In this document: piece by piece, positions 33,002-41,568 of the stretch
Position numbering within the stretch: position 1 is the first letter of the stretch
Layout of the letters: every line of letters begins with the position of its first letter
Source of the DNA: Cytobacillus depressus
GTDB taxonomy: Bacteria > Bacillota > Bacilli > Bacillales > Cytobacillaceae
Length of the DNA: 64,000 bases
Reading direction: 5' to 3'
Assembly: GCF_008923245.1 (NCBI RefSeq)
Contig: NZ_WBOS01000015.1
Span: 1 to 64,000, forward strand
The notes under the pieces: model-generated
Databases searched by the model: none
Told to the model about the DNA's origin: nothing
Seen by the model: only the letters and a program-made list of their open reading frames with translations
Translations under genes and position numbers: made by a program

Positions 33002-33383
33002 AATGCTCCCAGCGATTCTATTTGCTTCCTTGCTTGGAACTTATCTCGATCTATATTTTGTTGGGATAGGGATGTATGCATTTCCACTGAGACTGCTGCC
33101 TGACATTTTTTCTATAAATATCTTATTTACGCTTATCGGATTACCGCTGCTCATTCTCTTCTTTTTATTTGTAGCTAAAAGATTATCGATAGTGAAAAAA
33201 GCGGGGTTCATTCTTTGCATAAGTTTATTGATGGCATCCGTGGAAAAATGGTCTGAAGAAAAAGGACTATTTGTTCATGACGAGTCATGGAGGCATTATT
33301 ACTCTTTCATTGGTTATTTCTTTTATTTAGTTACCATCTACCTATTTTACCGAATGAGTGCATTAAGGAACCAAAAAAAGTAA
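32925..33383 (+). CDS. Small membrane protein, CBO0543-like
   Basis: About 152 residues: a basic N-terminal segment, then four hydrophobic helices. The features YLDLYFVGIGMYAFP, LLPDIFSINILFTLIGLPLL, EKWSEEKGLFVHDESWRHYYSF and YFFYLVTIYLFYRM fit the CBO0543 family of unknown function. GGGGAG stands 7 bases before ATG 32925, inside the 3' end of the YppC-like gene; ATG 33003, just after that gene, is a shorter alternative. A perfect terminator follows. Co-translation with the YppC-like protein is likely. Confidence 0.7.
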   Translation: MIIVKHSKDSNLQQRRKKQFLCETHKMLPAILFASLLGTYLDLYFVGIGMYAFPLRLLPDIFSINILFTLIGLPLLILFFLFVAKRLSIVKKAGFILCISLLMASVEKWSEEKGLFVHDESWRHYYSFIGYFFYLVTIYLFYRMSALRNQKK

Positions 33384-33423
33384 TTCAAGCAGGCGTTCGG
33401 GACGGCTGCTTGAATTACTTTTT
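33378..33423. terminator. Bidirectional terminator
   Basis: AAGTAATTCAAGCAG pairs with CTGCTTGAATTACTT, followed by TTT on the plus strand. It separates the rightward membrane protein gene from the leftward rhodanese gene and overlaps the end of the latter. Confidence 0.9.
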
Positions 33424-33754
33424 AGTTCGATTTAAATTCCTTCCAGGCTGTAATACCACCTTCTAATAACATAACGTTATAGTTCTTTTCAGATAAAATC
33501 TCTGCACATTTTCTTGCGGAATTTCCGGTTGTACAAGTGATGATCAATTCTTTGTTCTTCGGCAGTGATGAAATCTGATCCATATTATTATCATTCAGTG
33601 AAAAAATAGTTGTTTTTTCAATGTTTAAAGATGTGACATTTTGTTCATTTATATTATAGCTTTCATATTTTTCTGCGGATCTTACATCCAAGATTAAAAC
33701 ATCTTCATTCTTTTTTATTTTTTCATTGAGTTCCATTGGAGAAATTGTTTTCAA
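33422..33754 (-). CDS. Rhodanese-like domain protein
   Basis: A 110-residue single rhodanese domain. The start ISPMELNEKIKKNEDVLILDVRSAEKYE and the end VMLLEGGITAWKEF are typical; the active-site loop is CTTGNSAR with the catalytic Cys in ITCTTG. It would transfer sulfane sulfur or act as a sulfur carrier in the cytoplasm. It starts with TTG, with AGGTGG about 10 bases upstream. It follows the threonine dehydratase gene by 39 bases on the same strand and may be co-transcribed. The partner is unknown. Confidence 0.82.
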   Translation of the reverse strand: MKTISPMELNEKIKKNEDVLILDVRSAEKYESYNINEQNVTSLNIEKTTIFSLNDNNMDQISSLPKNKELIITCTTGNSARKCAEILSEKNYNVMLLEGGITAWKEFKSN

Positions 33755-33793
33755 TTTTCGTTTGCCACCTTTTTTTGTTTGTTCAGCATCATT

Positions 33794-34756
33794 TTAACAC
33801 ATATGTGTATCGACAATTAAATCGGAAACCTTATCTAAATCGACATTGCCTCCAGTAATGACTGTAACAACTTTTTTTCCTTGGAAAGGCAATTTATTAA
33901 ACATTGCTGCCGCAACAGTTGTCGCACTTGATGGCTCGATTAATTGCTTCATTCTTTCCATCACAAAGCTAAATGCTTGACGAATTTCATCCTCACTGAC
34001 GAGAACGAGATCATCTAAATATTTCATTAAAACAGGGAAGGTGAGGTCGCCTGGCTGATTAGTTCTTAAGCCATCAGCAATTGTATTTGTTCCTGAAATG
34101 GATGTTATTTGTTTATTCTGAAAGGATAAAAATGTATCATTAGCTAGCTGAGGCTCAACACCGATCACCCTTACGCTTGGGTTACTTTCCTTAATGGCAG
34201 TTAATATGCCGGAAATAAGTCCGCCGCCACCAATTGGCACGATGACTGCATCTGCATCCTGAACTTGTTCTAAGACTTCTAATCCGATTGTGCCTTGACC
34301 GGCCATAATATACGGATCATCGTATGGCGGAATATATACTCCATTCTCCTGTTTCGCTATTTCCATAGCTCGAGGCAGCCGCTCTCTTGAGGTGGTACCG
34401 CATTTTTCGATATGTCCATTATAGCCTTTAATGGCGTTTTCTTTACAAAAGCTTACATTGTCTGGTACAACGATTGTAGCTGGGATACGATATTGATCGG
34501 CAATATAGGCTACTGCTTGCCCGTGATTTCCGGAAGACGCAGCAGTTACATAAATTGCTCCATCCTGAAGGGCTTGGATGACTTTATTGGCAGCGCCTCT
34601 TATTTTAAAGGATCCCGTTTTTTGTAGATGCTCTGACTTTAAATAAATTTGATTACCGCAAATTTGCGATAGCTTAGTTGATGTAAAAATTGGAGTCATG
34701 TAAGTAATTTCTGCAATCCGCTCTCGCGCAGCTTGAACATCGCTTAATGAAATCAT
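33794..34756 (-). CDS. Threonine/serine dehydratase (PLP, fold type II)
   Basis: A 320-residue short-form dehydratase without a regulatory domain. The PLP Lys is in [10 protein letters not shown] (Lys51), the substrate loop is [14 protein letters not shown], and the phosphate-binding glycine loop is [11 protein letters not shown]. It deaminates threonine or serine to the 2-oxo acid; serine racemase and hydroxyaspartate ammonia-lyase share this form and cannot be excluded. GAGGGG precedes the ATG. Lack of an ACT-like domain argues for a catabolic enzyme rather than the isoleucine-pathway IlvA. Confidence 0.82.
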   Translation of the reverse strand: MISLSDVQAARERIAEITYMTPIFTSTKLSQICGNQIYLKSEHLQKTGSFKIRGAANKVIQALQDGAIYVTAASSGNHGQAVAYIADQYRIPATIVVPDNVSFCKENAIKGYNGHIEKCGTTSRERLPRAMEIAKQENGVYIPPYDDPYIMAGQGTIGLEVLEQVQDADAVIVPIGGGGLISGILTAIKESNPSVRVIGVEPQLANDTFLSFQNKQITSISGTNTIADGLRTNQPGDLTFPVLMKYLDDLVLVSEDEIRQAFSFVMERMKQLIEPSSATTVAAAMFNKLPFQGKKVVTVITGGNVDLDKVSDLIVDTHMC

Positions 34757-34913
34757 TCAGTTTTCCCCTCTTCCTAAATGGCGATTATGAAGTCAATTTC
34801 AATCGGAGTATTGCTTAGCAACTCAATAACTCCAATAGATGTTCAACTATCACCTTGCAAGTCCTTTTAAAAAATCATTTCAATGTAATTAATTCTGTGG
34901 CGGTTCTGAAAAA

Positions 34914-34954
34914 CCCTTTAAAAAAGGACAATCCCTCGTAAAAAGGAATTGTCC
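34914..34954 (-). terminator. Terminator of the NMT1/SsuA-type ABC operon
   Basis: On the minus strand GGACAATTCC pairs with GGGATTGTCC (34926-34954), followed by TTTTTTAAAGGG. It begins 6 bases past the ABC permease stop codon. Confidence 0.85.
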
Positions 34955-34959
34955 AGTAC

Positions 34960-35751
34960 TTATTTCCAAGGTATAAGCTTTCGCTCTAGCCATTGCAGTC
35001 CTCGATTAAAGAGTAATCCTAATAATGAAAGTAATAATACTCCTACCATTAATTTATTCGTGATCATTAAGTTCCCATAGTGTAAAACCATTGCACCAAT
35101 TCCGTACTGTGCAGCAATCATTTCAGCTGACACTAAAAGTAAAAGGGCTGTTCCTGCGGCTAACTTGAGACCAGCAAAAATAGTTGGAAGAGCTCCAGGC
35201 AAAATGACCTTTCGAATCACATTAAAATGATTGGAACCAAATGTAACTGCAGCTTTAATTAAAATTGAATCAACACTTTTCACACCTGAAAATGTATTAA
35301 TAAGTACAGGGAAAAATACCCCTAGTGCAATAATGGCGACCTTTGGCATTTCACCAATGCCAAACCATAAGATAATTAATGGCAATAGGGCGATTTTTGG
35401 AATCGGATAAATCGAATAGACGATTGGTGTAAAGATGGCATCAGCCCATTTAGAGAAACCAAGAATGAGGCCAATAATGATTCCAAGCGTAGCTCCTAAA
35501 GCATATCCCCACCCAATTCGATACAAACTTGCTAATAAATTTTTGAACAGTTCTCCACTGTGAATCATTTCCCATCCAGCGGTAATAATGGCTGTTGGAG
35601 CGGGTAAGAATAGTGGCGGCACAATGTTCATTCTGCAAACAAGTTCCCATAATAGCAAAAGACCAGTAATTCCTAGTACTGAAGCATAAGTTGGGATTTT
35701 TCGTTCAAGAAAGGCAACCCGATTTTTAATGACTTGTCTATTTTCTTTCAT
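34960..35751 (-). CDS. ABC transporter permease (SsuC/TauC-like)
   Basis: A 263-residue inner-membrane permease with about six helices. The binding-protein-dependent transport signature is in ITFGSNHFNVIRKVILPGALPTIFAGLKL (EAA-like loop contacting the ATPase). It forms an importer with the ATPase 3 bases upstream and the lipoprotein encoded before it. The class transports sulfonates, nitrate/cyanate, taurine or pyrimidine precursors; the substrate is not readable. GGAGG precedes the ATG. Confidence 0.85.
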   Translation of the reverse strand: MKENRQVIKNRVAFLERKIPTYASVLGITGLLLLWELVCRMNIVPPLFLPAPTAIITAGWEMIHSGELFKNLLASLYRIGWGYALGATLGIIIGLILGFSKWADAIFTPIVYSIYPIPKIALLPLIILWFGIGEMPKVAIIALGVFFPVLINTFSGVKSVDSILIKAAVTFGSNHFNVIRKVILPGALPTIFAGLKLAAGTALLLLVSAEMIAAQYGIGAMVLHYGNLMITNKLMVGVLLLSLLGLLFNRGLQWLERKLIPWK

Positions 35752-35753
35752 AT

Positions 35754-36527
35754 TTACGCCTCCTTCAATGCTTCTTGAGCATCATGGCGTATTAAATTCC
35801 AAATCTCATTGGAATACTGTTCAAATTGGCTGCGGTATTTCTCTTCGTCGCGGCCAATTTTTGGAAGATCAATCTTTATAACACTTTTGATTCGTCCAGG
35901 ATGCCTTGATAAAACAATTACTCGGTCTGCTAAGTACACAGCTTCTTGTATGTTATGGGTAACATATAAAGTACTTAATCTTGTCCGATCCCAAATGGTC
36001 AGCAATTCTTCCTGCATAATCGTACGGGTTTGCGCATCTAATGCCGAAAATGGTTCATCCATTAAAAGAAGATCTGGTTCAACGGAAAGAGCCCGGGCAA
36101 TTCCAGCCCGCTGCTTCATTCCGCCTGATAATTGTTTAGGATAGGCATTTTCAAATCCTGTTAAACCAACCATGTCAATATAATATTTGCCTTTTTCCTC
36201 GCGCTCTTTTTTGCTTACGCCTCTTTCTTCAAGCCCATACACCACATTTTCGAATACTGTGCGCCATGGGAAAAGAGCAATTTCCTGAAAGACTATGCCT
36301 AAATTTGGTTCTTTGCCTAGAGTACCTTCAAAATAAACTTGTCCTTCACTTGGAGAAAGCAGCCCGCCAACAATATTCAGCAAGGTTGATTTCCCGCAAC
36401 CACTAGGACCTACAAGTACAACAAATTCTTGATTTTCAATGGCAAAGTTAATATTTTCAAGAGCCGTTACTTCACTTTTCTTTGAATCGGTAAATGTTTT
36501 TCCGACATTTTCAACTACTATTCTCAT
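35754..36527 (-). CDS. ABC transporter ATP-binding protein (SsuB/TauB-like)
   Basis: A 257-residue ATPase. Walker A is VGPSGCGKSTLL, the Q-loop is GIVFQEIALFPWRTV, the signature is LSGGMKQR, Walker B is LLLMDEPFSALD, and the H-loop is YVTHN. It drives the neighbouring permease. AGGGG precedes the ATG; the gene lies 4 bases after the substrate-binding protein gene. Confidence 0.9.
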   Translation of the reverse strand: MRIVVENVGKTFTDSKKSEVTALENINFAIENQEFVVLVGPSGCGKSTLLNIVGGLLSPSEGQVYFEGTLGKEPNLGIVFQEIALFPWRTVFENVVYGLEERGVSKKEREEKGKYYIDMVGLTGFENAYPKQLSGGMKQRAGIARALSVEPDLLLMDEPFSALDAQTRTIMQEELLTIWDRTRLSTLYVTHNIQEAVYLADRVIVLSRHPGRIKSVIKIDLPKIGRDEEKYRSQFEQYSNEIWNLIRHDAQEALKEA

Positions 36528-36531
36528 GATG

Positions 36532-37596
36532 TTATTCCCCTAGTTCTTTTAAAGCTTCCTCTAGTAATTCTGTATTGACAATTTCTTTACTGTCAATAGC
36601 TTTATCAATTAGTTTTTCTTTTGCATACCAATCGATTTGAGTTTGGATGTCAGATTGAAGTAATTTTCCGTCGCGGTCCATATATGGAAGTCCTTTTTTA
36701 ATAAGCTCTGGATCTTGATCTGTATACTTCGCAATAATGTTAATGACTTCTTCATAGTTTTCGCCTGGAACGGTTTCACCGTCTTTTTTTACTAGAACTG
36801 CATCATAGTAGTAACGGGATGCTTTAATATAAGCTTTAAAGAATCTAATTGCAGCATCTTTATTTTCAGCAAATGCAGGCGAAAAGAAAATCCCTGAAGT
36901 TTGATAATCGATCTCATCGCCTATTTGTGTAATAACTTTACCATAGCCTTCTTCGACAACTGTTGAAATATTTGGCTCATTCAAGATAACAGCATCTACT
37001 TGTTTGCTATTAAGTGCCTCCATTAGCCCTTTAATGCTATTAAGTGGAACTAATTGTACATCACTAATACTTAAACCGTGATTCTCTAAAACTCTTCCGG
37101 CCATATAGTGGAATGTTGAACCTGTTTGGGTAATCCCAATTTTCTTTCCTTTTAACTCTTCAATTTTCGATACATCCGAATCATTAGGGACTAATAAGGC
37201 AGATGATGAATAGCCTTTTTGCTCTCTTCCCTTATCAGCAACAATCCATAATTGTTGGCCGCCAGAAACCATATTGTAAAGACTGGCAGTAATTCCTGTT
37301 GCCCCCACATCGACACTTCCGCCAGCAGTGGCTACAGCGATCGGCTGTGCAGCTTCAAACCAAGTTGCCTTTACATCTATATTTTCCTCTTCGAAAAATC
37401 CCTTTTCTAAAGCGATAAACAAAGGTGCAGAGCTTGTTAATTTAAGCATACCAATGTTTACAGGGACTTTTTTGGAGCTGCTTTTGGCGTCTGATTCCTG
37501 TCCAGTTGATTGATTTTCCTCATGCTTTCCGCAGCCTACAAGAGCGATAGCTAATGAAAGTAATACGGCTAAAATGATTGTTAAAGATTTCTTCAC
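36532..37596 (-). CDS. ABC transporter substrate-binding lipoprotein (NMT1/SsuA-like)
   Basis: A 354-residue lipoprotein: signal peptide MKKSLTIILAVLLSLAIAL, lipobox LVGC, then a Ser/Asn-rich linker and a two-lobe NMT1/SsuA-type domain beginning VNIGMLKLTSSAPLFIALEK. GTG start with GGAGG 9 bases before it. The family binds sulfonates, nitrate or thiamine precursors. It lies next to, but outside, the thiamine operon (a terminator at 37734-37767 intervenes) and lacks a TPP riboswitch, so a thiamine role is not supported directly. Low similarity by eye to ThiY in this same window. Confidence 0.85.
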   Translation of the reverse strand: MKKSLTIILAVLLSLAIALVGCGKHEENQSTGQESDAKSSSKKVPVNIGMLKLTSSAPLFIALEKGFFEEENIDVKATWFEAAQPIAVATAGGSVDVGATGITASLYNMVSGGQQLWIVADKGREQKGYSSSALLVPNDSDVSKIEELKGKKIGITQTGSTFHYMAGRVLENHGLSISDVQLVPLNSIKGLMEALNSKQVDAVILNEPNISTVVEEGYGKVITQIGDEIDYQTSGIFFSPAFAENKDAAIRFFKAYIKASRYYYDAVLVKKDGETVPGENYEEVINIIAKYTDQDPELIKKGLPYMDRDGKLLQSDIQTQIDWYAKEKLIDKAIDSKEIVNTELLEEALKELGE

Positions 37597-37733
37597 TTTT
37601 TTATTCCTCCATCACTTTAATGTTGTACATTATTAAATTTTAACATAATTATGTATATATCGACGTAATTTCCAAAAAAACTTTAAAATCCATTAGGAAA
37701 ATTGTACGTGTTACTGACCAGGCTGCTCTCTAA

Positions 37734-37767
37734 AAAAATAACACCATTCCTTTTTAAAGAAATGGTG
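37734..37767 (-). terminator. Terminator of the thiamine operon
   Basis: On the minus strand CACCATTTC pairs with GGAATGGTG (37742-37767), followed by TTATTTTTTTAG. It lies just past the thiE stop codon. Confidence 0.85.
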
Positions 37768-37780
37768 AAGTACACATGAA

Positions 37781-38398
37781 TCATCGGTCAATAGCCTTCC
37801 TAAAAGCTTCTGCGGCTTCCAAAGGATTATCTGCTTTCACAATCCCTGAAACAATAGCAAAGCCTGAGATGTTTTTTTCACGAAGCTCTTGAATATTATG
37901 ATGCTTGATTCCTCCAATTGCCACAACTGGAATGGTAACTTGCTTGATGATCGATTCGAGCGTTCCTTCAGGAAGTAATGTGGCATCGTCTTTCGATTGT
38001 GTTGGAAAAACGGCACCGACACCAATATAATCAGCGCCATTTATTTCGGCCATTTTTGCCTCTTCTACGGTTGATACGGAGACTCCTACAATCATCGACT
38101 CTGGGACTATTTTTCTAACAGCATCTAACGGGAGATCGCTTTGACCGATATGAACACCGGCTGTATTCACGGCTAATGCAACATCAATCCGGTCGTTAAT
38201 GATGAGCGGTATTTGATAGCGATCAAGTAAATCTTTCAGTTTCTTTGCTTTTTCATAGAAAAGCTTGCCGCTGCTCTTTTTTTCTCGTAGTTGAACAATT
38301 GTCACACCGCCTTTTACAGCTTTCTCCACTATATCGAGGAGTTCCTCAGTAGCCAAAGATTCCTCAGTTACTAAATATAAAGTGTAATTTAAGCTCAT
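37781..38398 (-). CDS. thiE: Thiamine-phosphate synthase
   Basis: About 205 residues with a TIM-barrel fold. It couples HMP-diphosphate and thiazole phosphate to thiamine phosphate. Family blocks: YTLYLVTEES, GVTIVQLREK, LIINDRIDVALAVNTAGVHIGQSDLP, GVGAVFPTQSKDDA and VAIGGI. AAGGAG about 10 bases upstream and ATGA overlap with thiM make ATG 38398 the start rather than the upstream 38422. Last gene of the tenA-thiZXYW-thiD-thiM-thiE operon. Confidence 0.93.
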   Translation of the reverse strand: MSLNYTLYLVTEESLATEELLDIVEKAVKGGVTIVQLREKKSSGKLFYEKAKKLKDLLDRYQIPLIINDRIDVALAVNTAGVHIGQSDLPLDAVRKIVPESMIVGVSVSTVEEAKMAEINGADYIGVGAVFPTQSKDDATLLPEGTLESIIKQVTIPVVAIGGIKHHNIQELREKNISGFAIVSGIVKADNPLEAAEAFRKAIDR

Positions 38399-39198
38399 AA
38401 GAAACGAACTCCTTCCTCCCAAATTTGTGAATCCATCATTGAAATTTCATCTATCAGCTTAACACGGTATGTACCAATTCCCTCTCCGTCTATTAGTCTA
38501 TTTTTTGCTCTTTCCCCAGCTAAGCTCATGACAGACATCCCCGCAATCGCTGCCGAAAATAGATCATCTGTGATTCCAGCAAAGCTGGCAATTAGAGAAG
38601 CGGTCATACATCCTGTTCCTGTGATTCGAGTTAACCAAATATCGCCATTTCCTATTTTGACTGTCTCTTCCCCATTGGAAATCACGTCATGCTTCCCGCT
38701 AATAACGGCAATGGTATTGAGCTGTTGAGCCGTCTTTTTTGCCAGTTCTTCCTTGGAAATTGTAATTTCAACCGCGTCAACGCCTCTTGTTGCTGCCTTA
38801 CCACCGATAAGAGCAAACACCTCTGTTGCATTTCCCCTAATAATGGATACATCTACTTTTTTTAGAAAATCAATTGCCCTTTCTGTTCTAAATGGTGTTG
38901 CTCCGACACCGACTGGATCAAAAACAACAGGGATCCCTTTCTTATTGGCGGCTTTTCCAGCTCTTAGCATCGCTTCGTAGGTCGAATCATCAATCGTACC
39001 AAAATTTATCACTAAAGCATTTGCTAGGTTCACCATATCTGCTACTTCTTCGATGCTTGTTGCCATGACTGGAGAACCACCAATGGCAAGCGTTGCATTG
39101 GCACAATCATTGATCGTTACGTTATTCGTAATATGATGAACAAGAGGGTTGCCTTTTTTAATTTTCAAAAATAATTCCTTAATATTATCAATAAGCAT
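38395..39198 (-). CDS. thiM: Hydroxyethylthiazole kinase
   Basis: A 267-residue ribokinase-like enzyme that phosphorylates the thiazole alcohol for salvage. Blocks: PLVHHITNNVTINDCANATLAIGGSP, VFDPVGVGATPFR, IIRGNATEV and the anion-hole GTGCMTASLIASF. It overlaps thiE by ATGA and follows thiD by 23 bases. It provides one of the two substrates for ThiE. Confidence 0.93.
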   Translation of the reverse strand: MLIDNIKELFLKIKKGNPLVHHITNNVTINDCANATLAIGGSPVMATSIEEVADMVNLANALVINFGTIDDSTYEAMLRAGKAANKKGIPVVFDPVGVGATPFRTERAIDFLKKVDVSIIRGNATEVFALIGGKAATRGVDAVEITISKEELAKKTAQQLNTIAVISGKHDVISNGEETVKIGNGDIWLTRITGTGCMTASLIASFAGITDDLFSAAIAGMSVMSLAGERAKNRLIDGEGIGTYRVKLIDEISMMDSQIWEEGVRFL

Positions 39199-39221
39199 TG
39201 ATTTCGTCCCCCGCTATTATT

Positions 39222-40034
39222 CTATTTATGATTGACCAGCAGATTTGCTTTTTCATAAAGTTCAAAAAAATGATTGGTTGGTCCATGCCCATGTCCTAAA
39301 TCTAAGCTGTGCCTAATAGCTGTCGTTATATATTGTTTGGAAATTTGAATAGCTTCTAATAAGGAAGCTCCTTTAGCTAAGTTTGCAGCAATTGCGGATG
39401 AAAGAGTACAGCCTGTTCCATGCGTGTTTTTTGTATGAATTCTCTCACCCTGTATCCAATGAAAATCCGTTCCATCATAAAATAAATCATTTGGCTCGCC
39501 GTTTAAGTGTCCGCCTTTTAATAACACTGATTTTACTCCTAGTGCTTGAATAGCTATGCACGCATCCATGCGATCTTCTTCCGTATGAATTTTACTGCCA
39601 GTTAACACTTCGGCTTCCGGAATATTGGGAGTAACAATTGTAGCTAAAGAAATCATTTTTTTCATCAGTGCTGAAATGGCATCCGCTTGTAATAAGTGGT
39701 GCCCGCCCTTTGATACCATGACGGGGTCTAATACAATGTTTTTTGGGCTATATTTTTGCAATTTACGAGCAACCAGCTCAACCGTTTCAGGTGAAGAAAG
39801 CATCCCAATTTTTACTGCGTCCACTTGAATATCATCAAATACTGCTTCTATTTGGTCTTGTATGATGGATGGGTCAATATTTTGTACGGAGCGCACTTCC
39901 TGTGTGTTTTGTGCTGTTACTGCCGTAATAACTGACATCCCATATACACCTTGAGCAGCAAAGGCTTTTAAATCTGCTTGAATGCCTGCGCCTCCGCCTG
40001 AATCAGAACCAGCGATTGTTAACGCTGTTCTCAT
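39222..40034 (-). CDS. thiD: HMP/HMP-phosphate kinase
   Basis: About 270 residues. ThiD phosphorylates hydroxymethylpyrimidine twice. Blocks: TALTIAGSDSGGGAGIQADLKAF, VLDPVMVSKGGHHLL, VTPNIPEAEVL and THGTGCTLSSAIAANLAKG. GGAGGG stands 7 bases before ATG 40034, preferred over ATG 40049. The start overlaps the end of thiW by 32 bases. In thiamine salvage it takes HMP delivered by ThiXYZ and TenA. Confidence 0.93.
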   Translation of the reverse strand: MRTALTIAGSDSGGGAGIQADLKAFAAQGVYGMSVITAVTAQNTQEVRSVQNIDPSIIQDQIEAVFDDIQVDAVKIGMLSSPETVELVARKLQKYSPKNIVLDPVMVSKGGHHLLQADAISALMKKMISLATIVTPNIPEAEVLTGSKIHTEEDRMDACIAIQALGVKSVLLKGGHLNGEPNDLFYDGTDFHWIQGERIHTKNTHGTGCTLSSAIAANLAKGASLLEAIQISKQYITTAIRHSLDLGHGHGPTNHFFELYEKANLLVNHK

Positions 40035-40524
40035 GTAGCATCCCTCCAATTGCTTTATTTCTAATTAAAATTTTCAGTAATGCAAAACCCATAATGGCAC
40101 CTGTGAAGGAACTCATCGTAAAAGCAGGTATCAATCCAAATAACGTTGCTTCCTTGCCTAAAATGAGAACCGCAATTGGGTAAGTGGCCATGGCACCAAG
40201 AATTCCTGTTCCAATCACTTCACCGGTTGCAGCAAGACCTATACTCTTTGTTTTGCGGTAAAGCAAGGCAGCTAAAAATGCCCCGATCATACTGCCTGGA
40301 TATGCAAAGAGACTACCTGTACCAAGCATATTTCTCAATGAGGATGAAATAAAAGCTTGAATAACGGCATACCATGGTCCGAGTAATACAGCCGAAAGGA
40401 CATTAGCGAAATGCTGAATCGGAAAAATTTTCACAAAGCCAACCGGGATATAAATGAAGCTGCTTGAAACGGTTGTAATCGCTGCGATAATCGCGGTTAA
40501 AGTAAGTTTTTTTGTTCTTTGCAT
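40003..40524 (-). CDS. thiW: ThiW, predicted thiazole ECF transporter S component
   Basis: A 173-residue membrane protein with five to six helices: LTLTAIIAAITTVSSSFIYIP at the N-terminus, then FPIQHFANVLSAVLLGPWYAVIQAF, SSLRNMLGTGSLFAYPGSMIGAFLAALLYR. These match ThiW, a substrate-binding S component thought to take up the thiazole moiety together with the shared ECF module encoded elsewhere. Its place between ThiY and ThiD in a TPP-controlled operon supports this. Confidence 0.88.
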   Translation of the reverse strand: MQRTKKLTLTAIIAAITTVSSSFIYIPVGFVKIFPIQHFANVLSAVLLGPWYAVIQAFISSSLRNMLGTGSLFAYPGSMIGAFLAALLYRKTKSIGLAATGEVIGTGILGAMATYPIAVLILGKEATLFGLIPAFTMSSFTGAIMGFALLKILIRNKAIGGMLHENSVNNRWF

Positions 40525-40545
40525 ATATCCTCCAAATGTGCATCT

Positions 40546-41544
40546 TTATTTTGATACGATATTTTTAAACGCTTCTTTTGGATCAATTTTTTCCTTTATT
40601 ACTTTGGAATCGTATAGCCAGTCAGCAACATCCTGCCATACCGCTTCATCCTGATGACCAAATGGAACATTATCCGCCTCCATTAATGGCAATAAAACTT
40701 GTAAACTTTCCTTTTCTACTCCCTTATCTAACGGAAAACTATCATTTTCATGATCTAGTAAGACTTGAAGACCAGCATCTGGATTCTCTTTTACTGTTTC
40801 CTGCCCTTTCGTTACAGCACGCCAGAATTTTTCAAAGGCAACTCGTTTCTTTTCTAACGTTTTTTCTCCTGTCACGATAATCAGTTCATAATTATCAGGC
40901 ACCCCGTAATCTGGCAAATTAAGAATATCAATGTTGTACCCTTCTTTTTGCAATAGTACTTGCTCATGATTAATATAGGCTCCAACAAGTGCATCAACTC
41001 GGTCAGTAGCTAAAGATGACATTAAGTCCCAACCAACATCTGTCATCTTGACTTTACTCATGTCACCGCCATCATTTTTAACCATAGATGCAACAACTGC
41101 TTCACTGACAGAGGCCGATGGATATCCGACATTTTTCCCTTGTAAATCCTGTGGGGATTGAATCCCGCTTTCTTTTTTATACATAATCGCATCGAGAGAA
41201 TGTCTGACGAGTGCAGCAATGGAGACAACAGGTATGTCCTCTGCTCTTGATACTAAAAGCTGGCTTTGATAGCTGATGGCTAAATCAACTTTTCCCGTAG
41301 CAGCAAGCTTTAAAGGATCGTTCGTATCTGCAGGCATTTCGATTTTCACCTTAATACCCTCGTCCTCAAAATAGCCCTTTTCTTTTGCCACATAAATGGC
41401 TGAATGTACAGCATTTGGATACCAATCTAGCATAATACTAATCTCTTCAAGATCTTTCTTACTGCTAACGTTTTCTCCTGTACAGCCAACAAGCAGTATA
41501 GCTATTAGTCCGATAAATAAATGATTGAACCATTTCTTTTTCAT
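40546..41544 (-). CDS. thiY: ThiY, pyrimidine-precursor-binding lipoprotein (NMT1 domain)
   Basis: A 332-residue lipoprotein: signal MKKKWFNHLFIGLIAILL, lipobox LVGC. The NMT1 domain starts ISIMLDWYPNAVHSAIYVAKEKGYF and includes FEDEGIKVKIEMPADTNDPLKLAATGKVDLAISYQ. ThiY delivers a formyl-aminopyrimidine thiamine breakdown product to ThiXZ for TenA. It sits in the operon after thiX with a 24-base gap. Consistent with the tenA-thiXYZ salvage route known from Bacillus. Confidence 0.88.
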   Translation of the reverse strand: MKKKWFNHLFIGLIAILLVGCTGENVSSKKDLEEISIMLDWYPNAVHSAIYVAKEKGYFEDEGIKVKIEMPADTNDPLKLAATGKVDLAISYQSQLLVSRAEDIPVVSIAALVRHSLDAIMYKKESGIQSPQDLQGKNVGYPSASVSEAVVASMVKNDGGDMSKVKMTDVGWDLMSSLATDRVDALVGAYINHEQVLLQKEGYNIDILNLPDYGVPDNYELIIVTGEKTLEKKRVAFEKFWRAVTKGQETVKENPDAGLQVLLDHENDSFPLDKGVEKESLQVLLPLMEADNVPFGHQDEAVWQDVADWLYDSKVIKEKIDPKEAFKNIVSK

Positions 41545-41568
41545 TATGTGAACATCTCCATCTGTCTA

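Noticed and set aside
36532-37596. Calling the second NMT1-type receptor a thiamine-precursor binder
   Set aside because: It lies outside the TPP-controlled operon behind a terminator, and the domain family covers many substrates.
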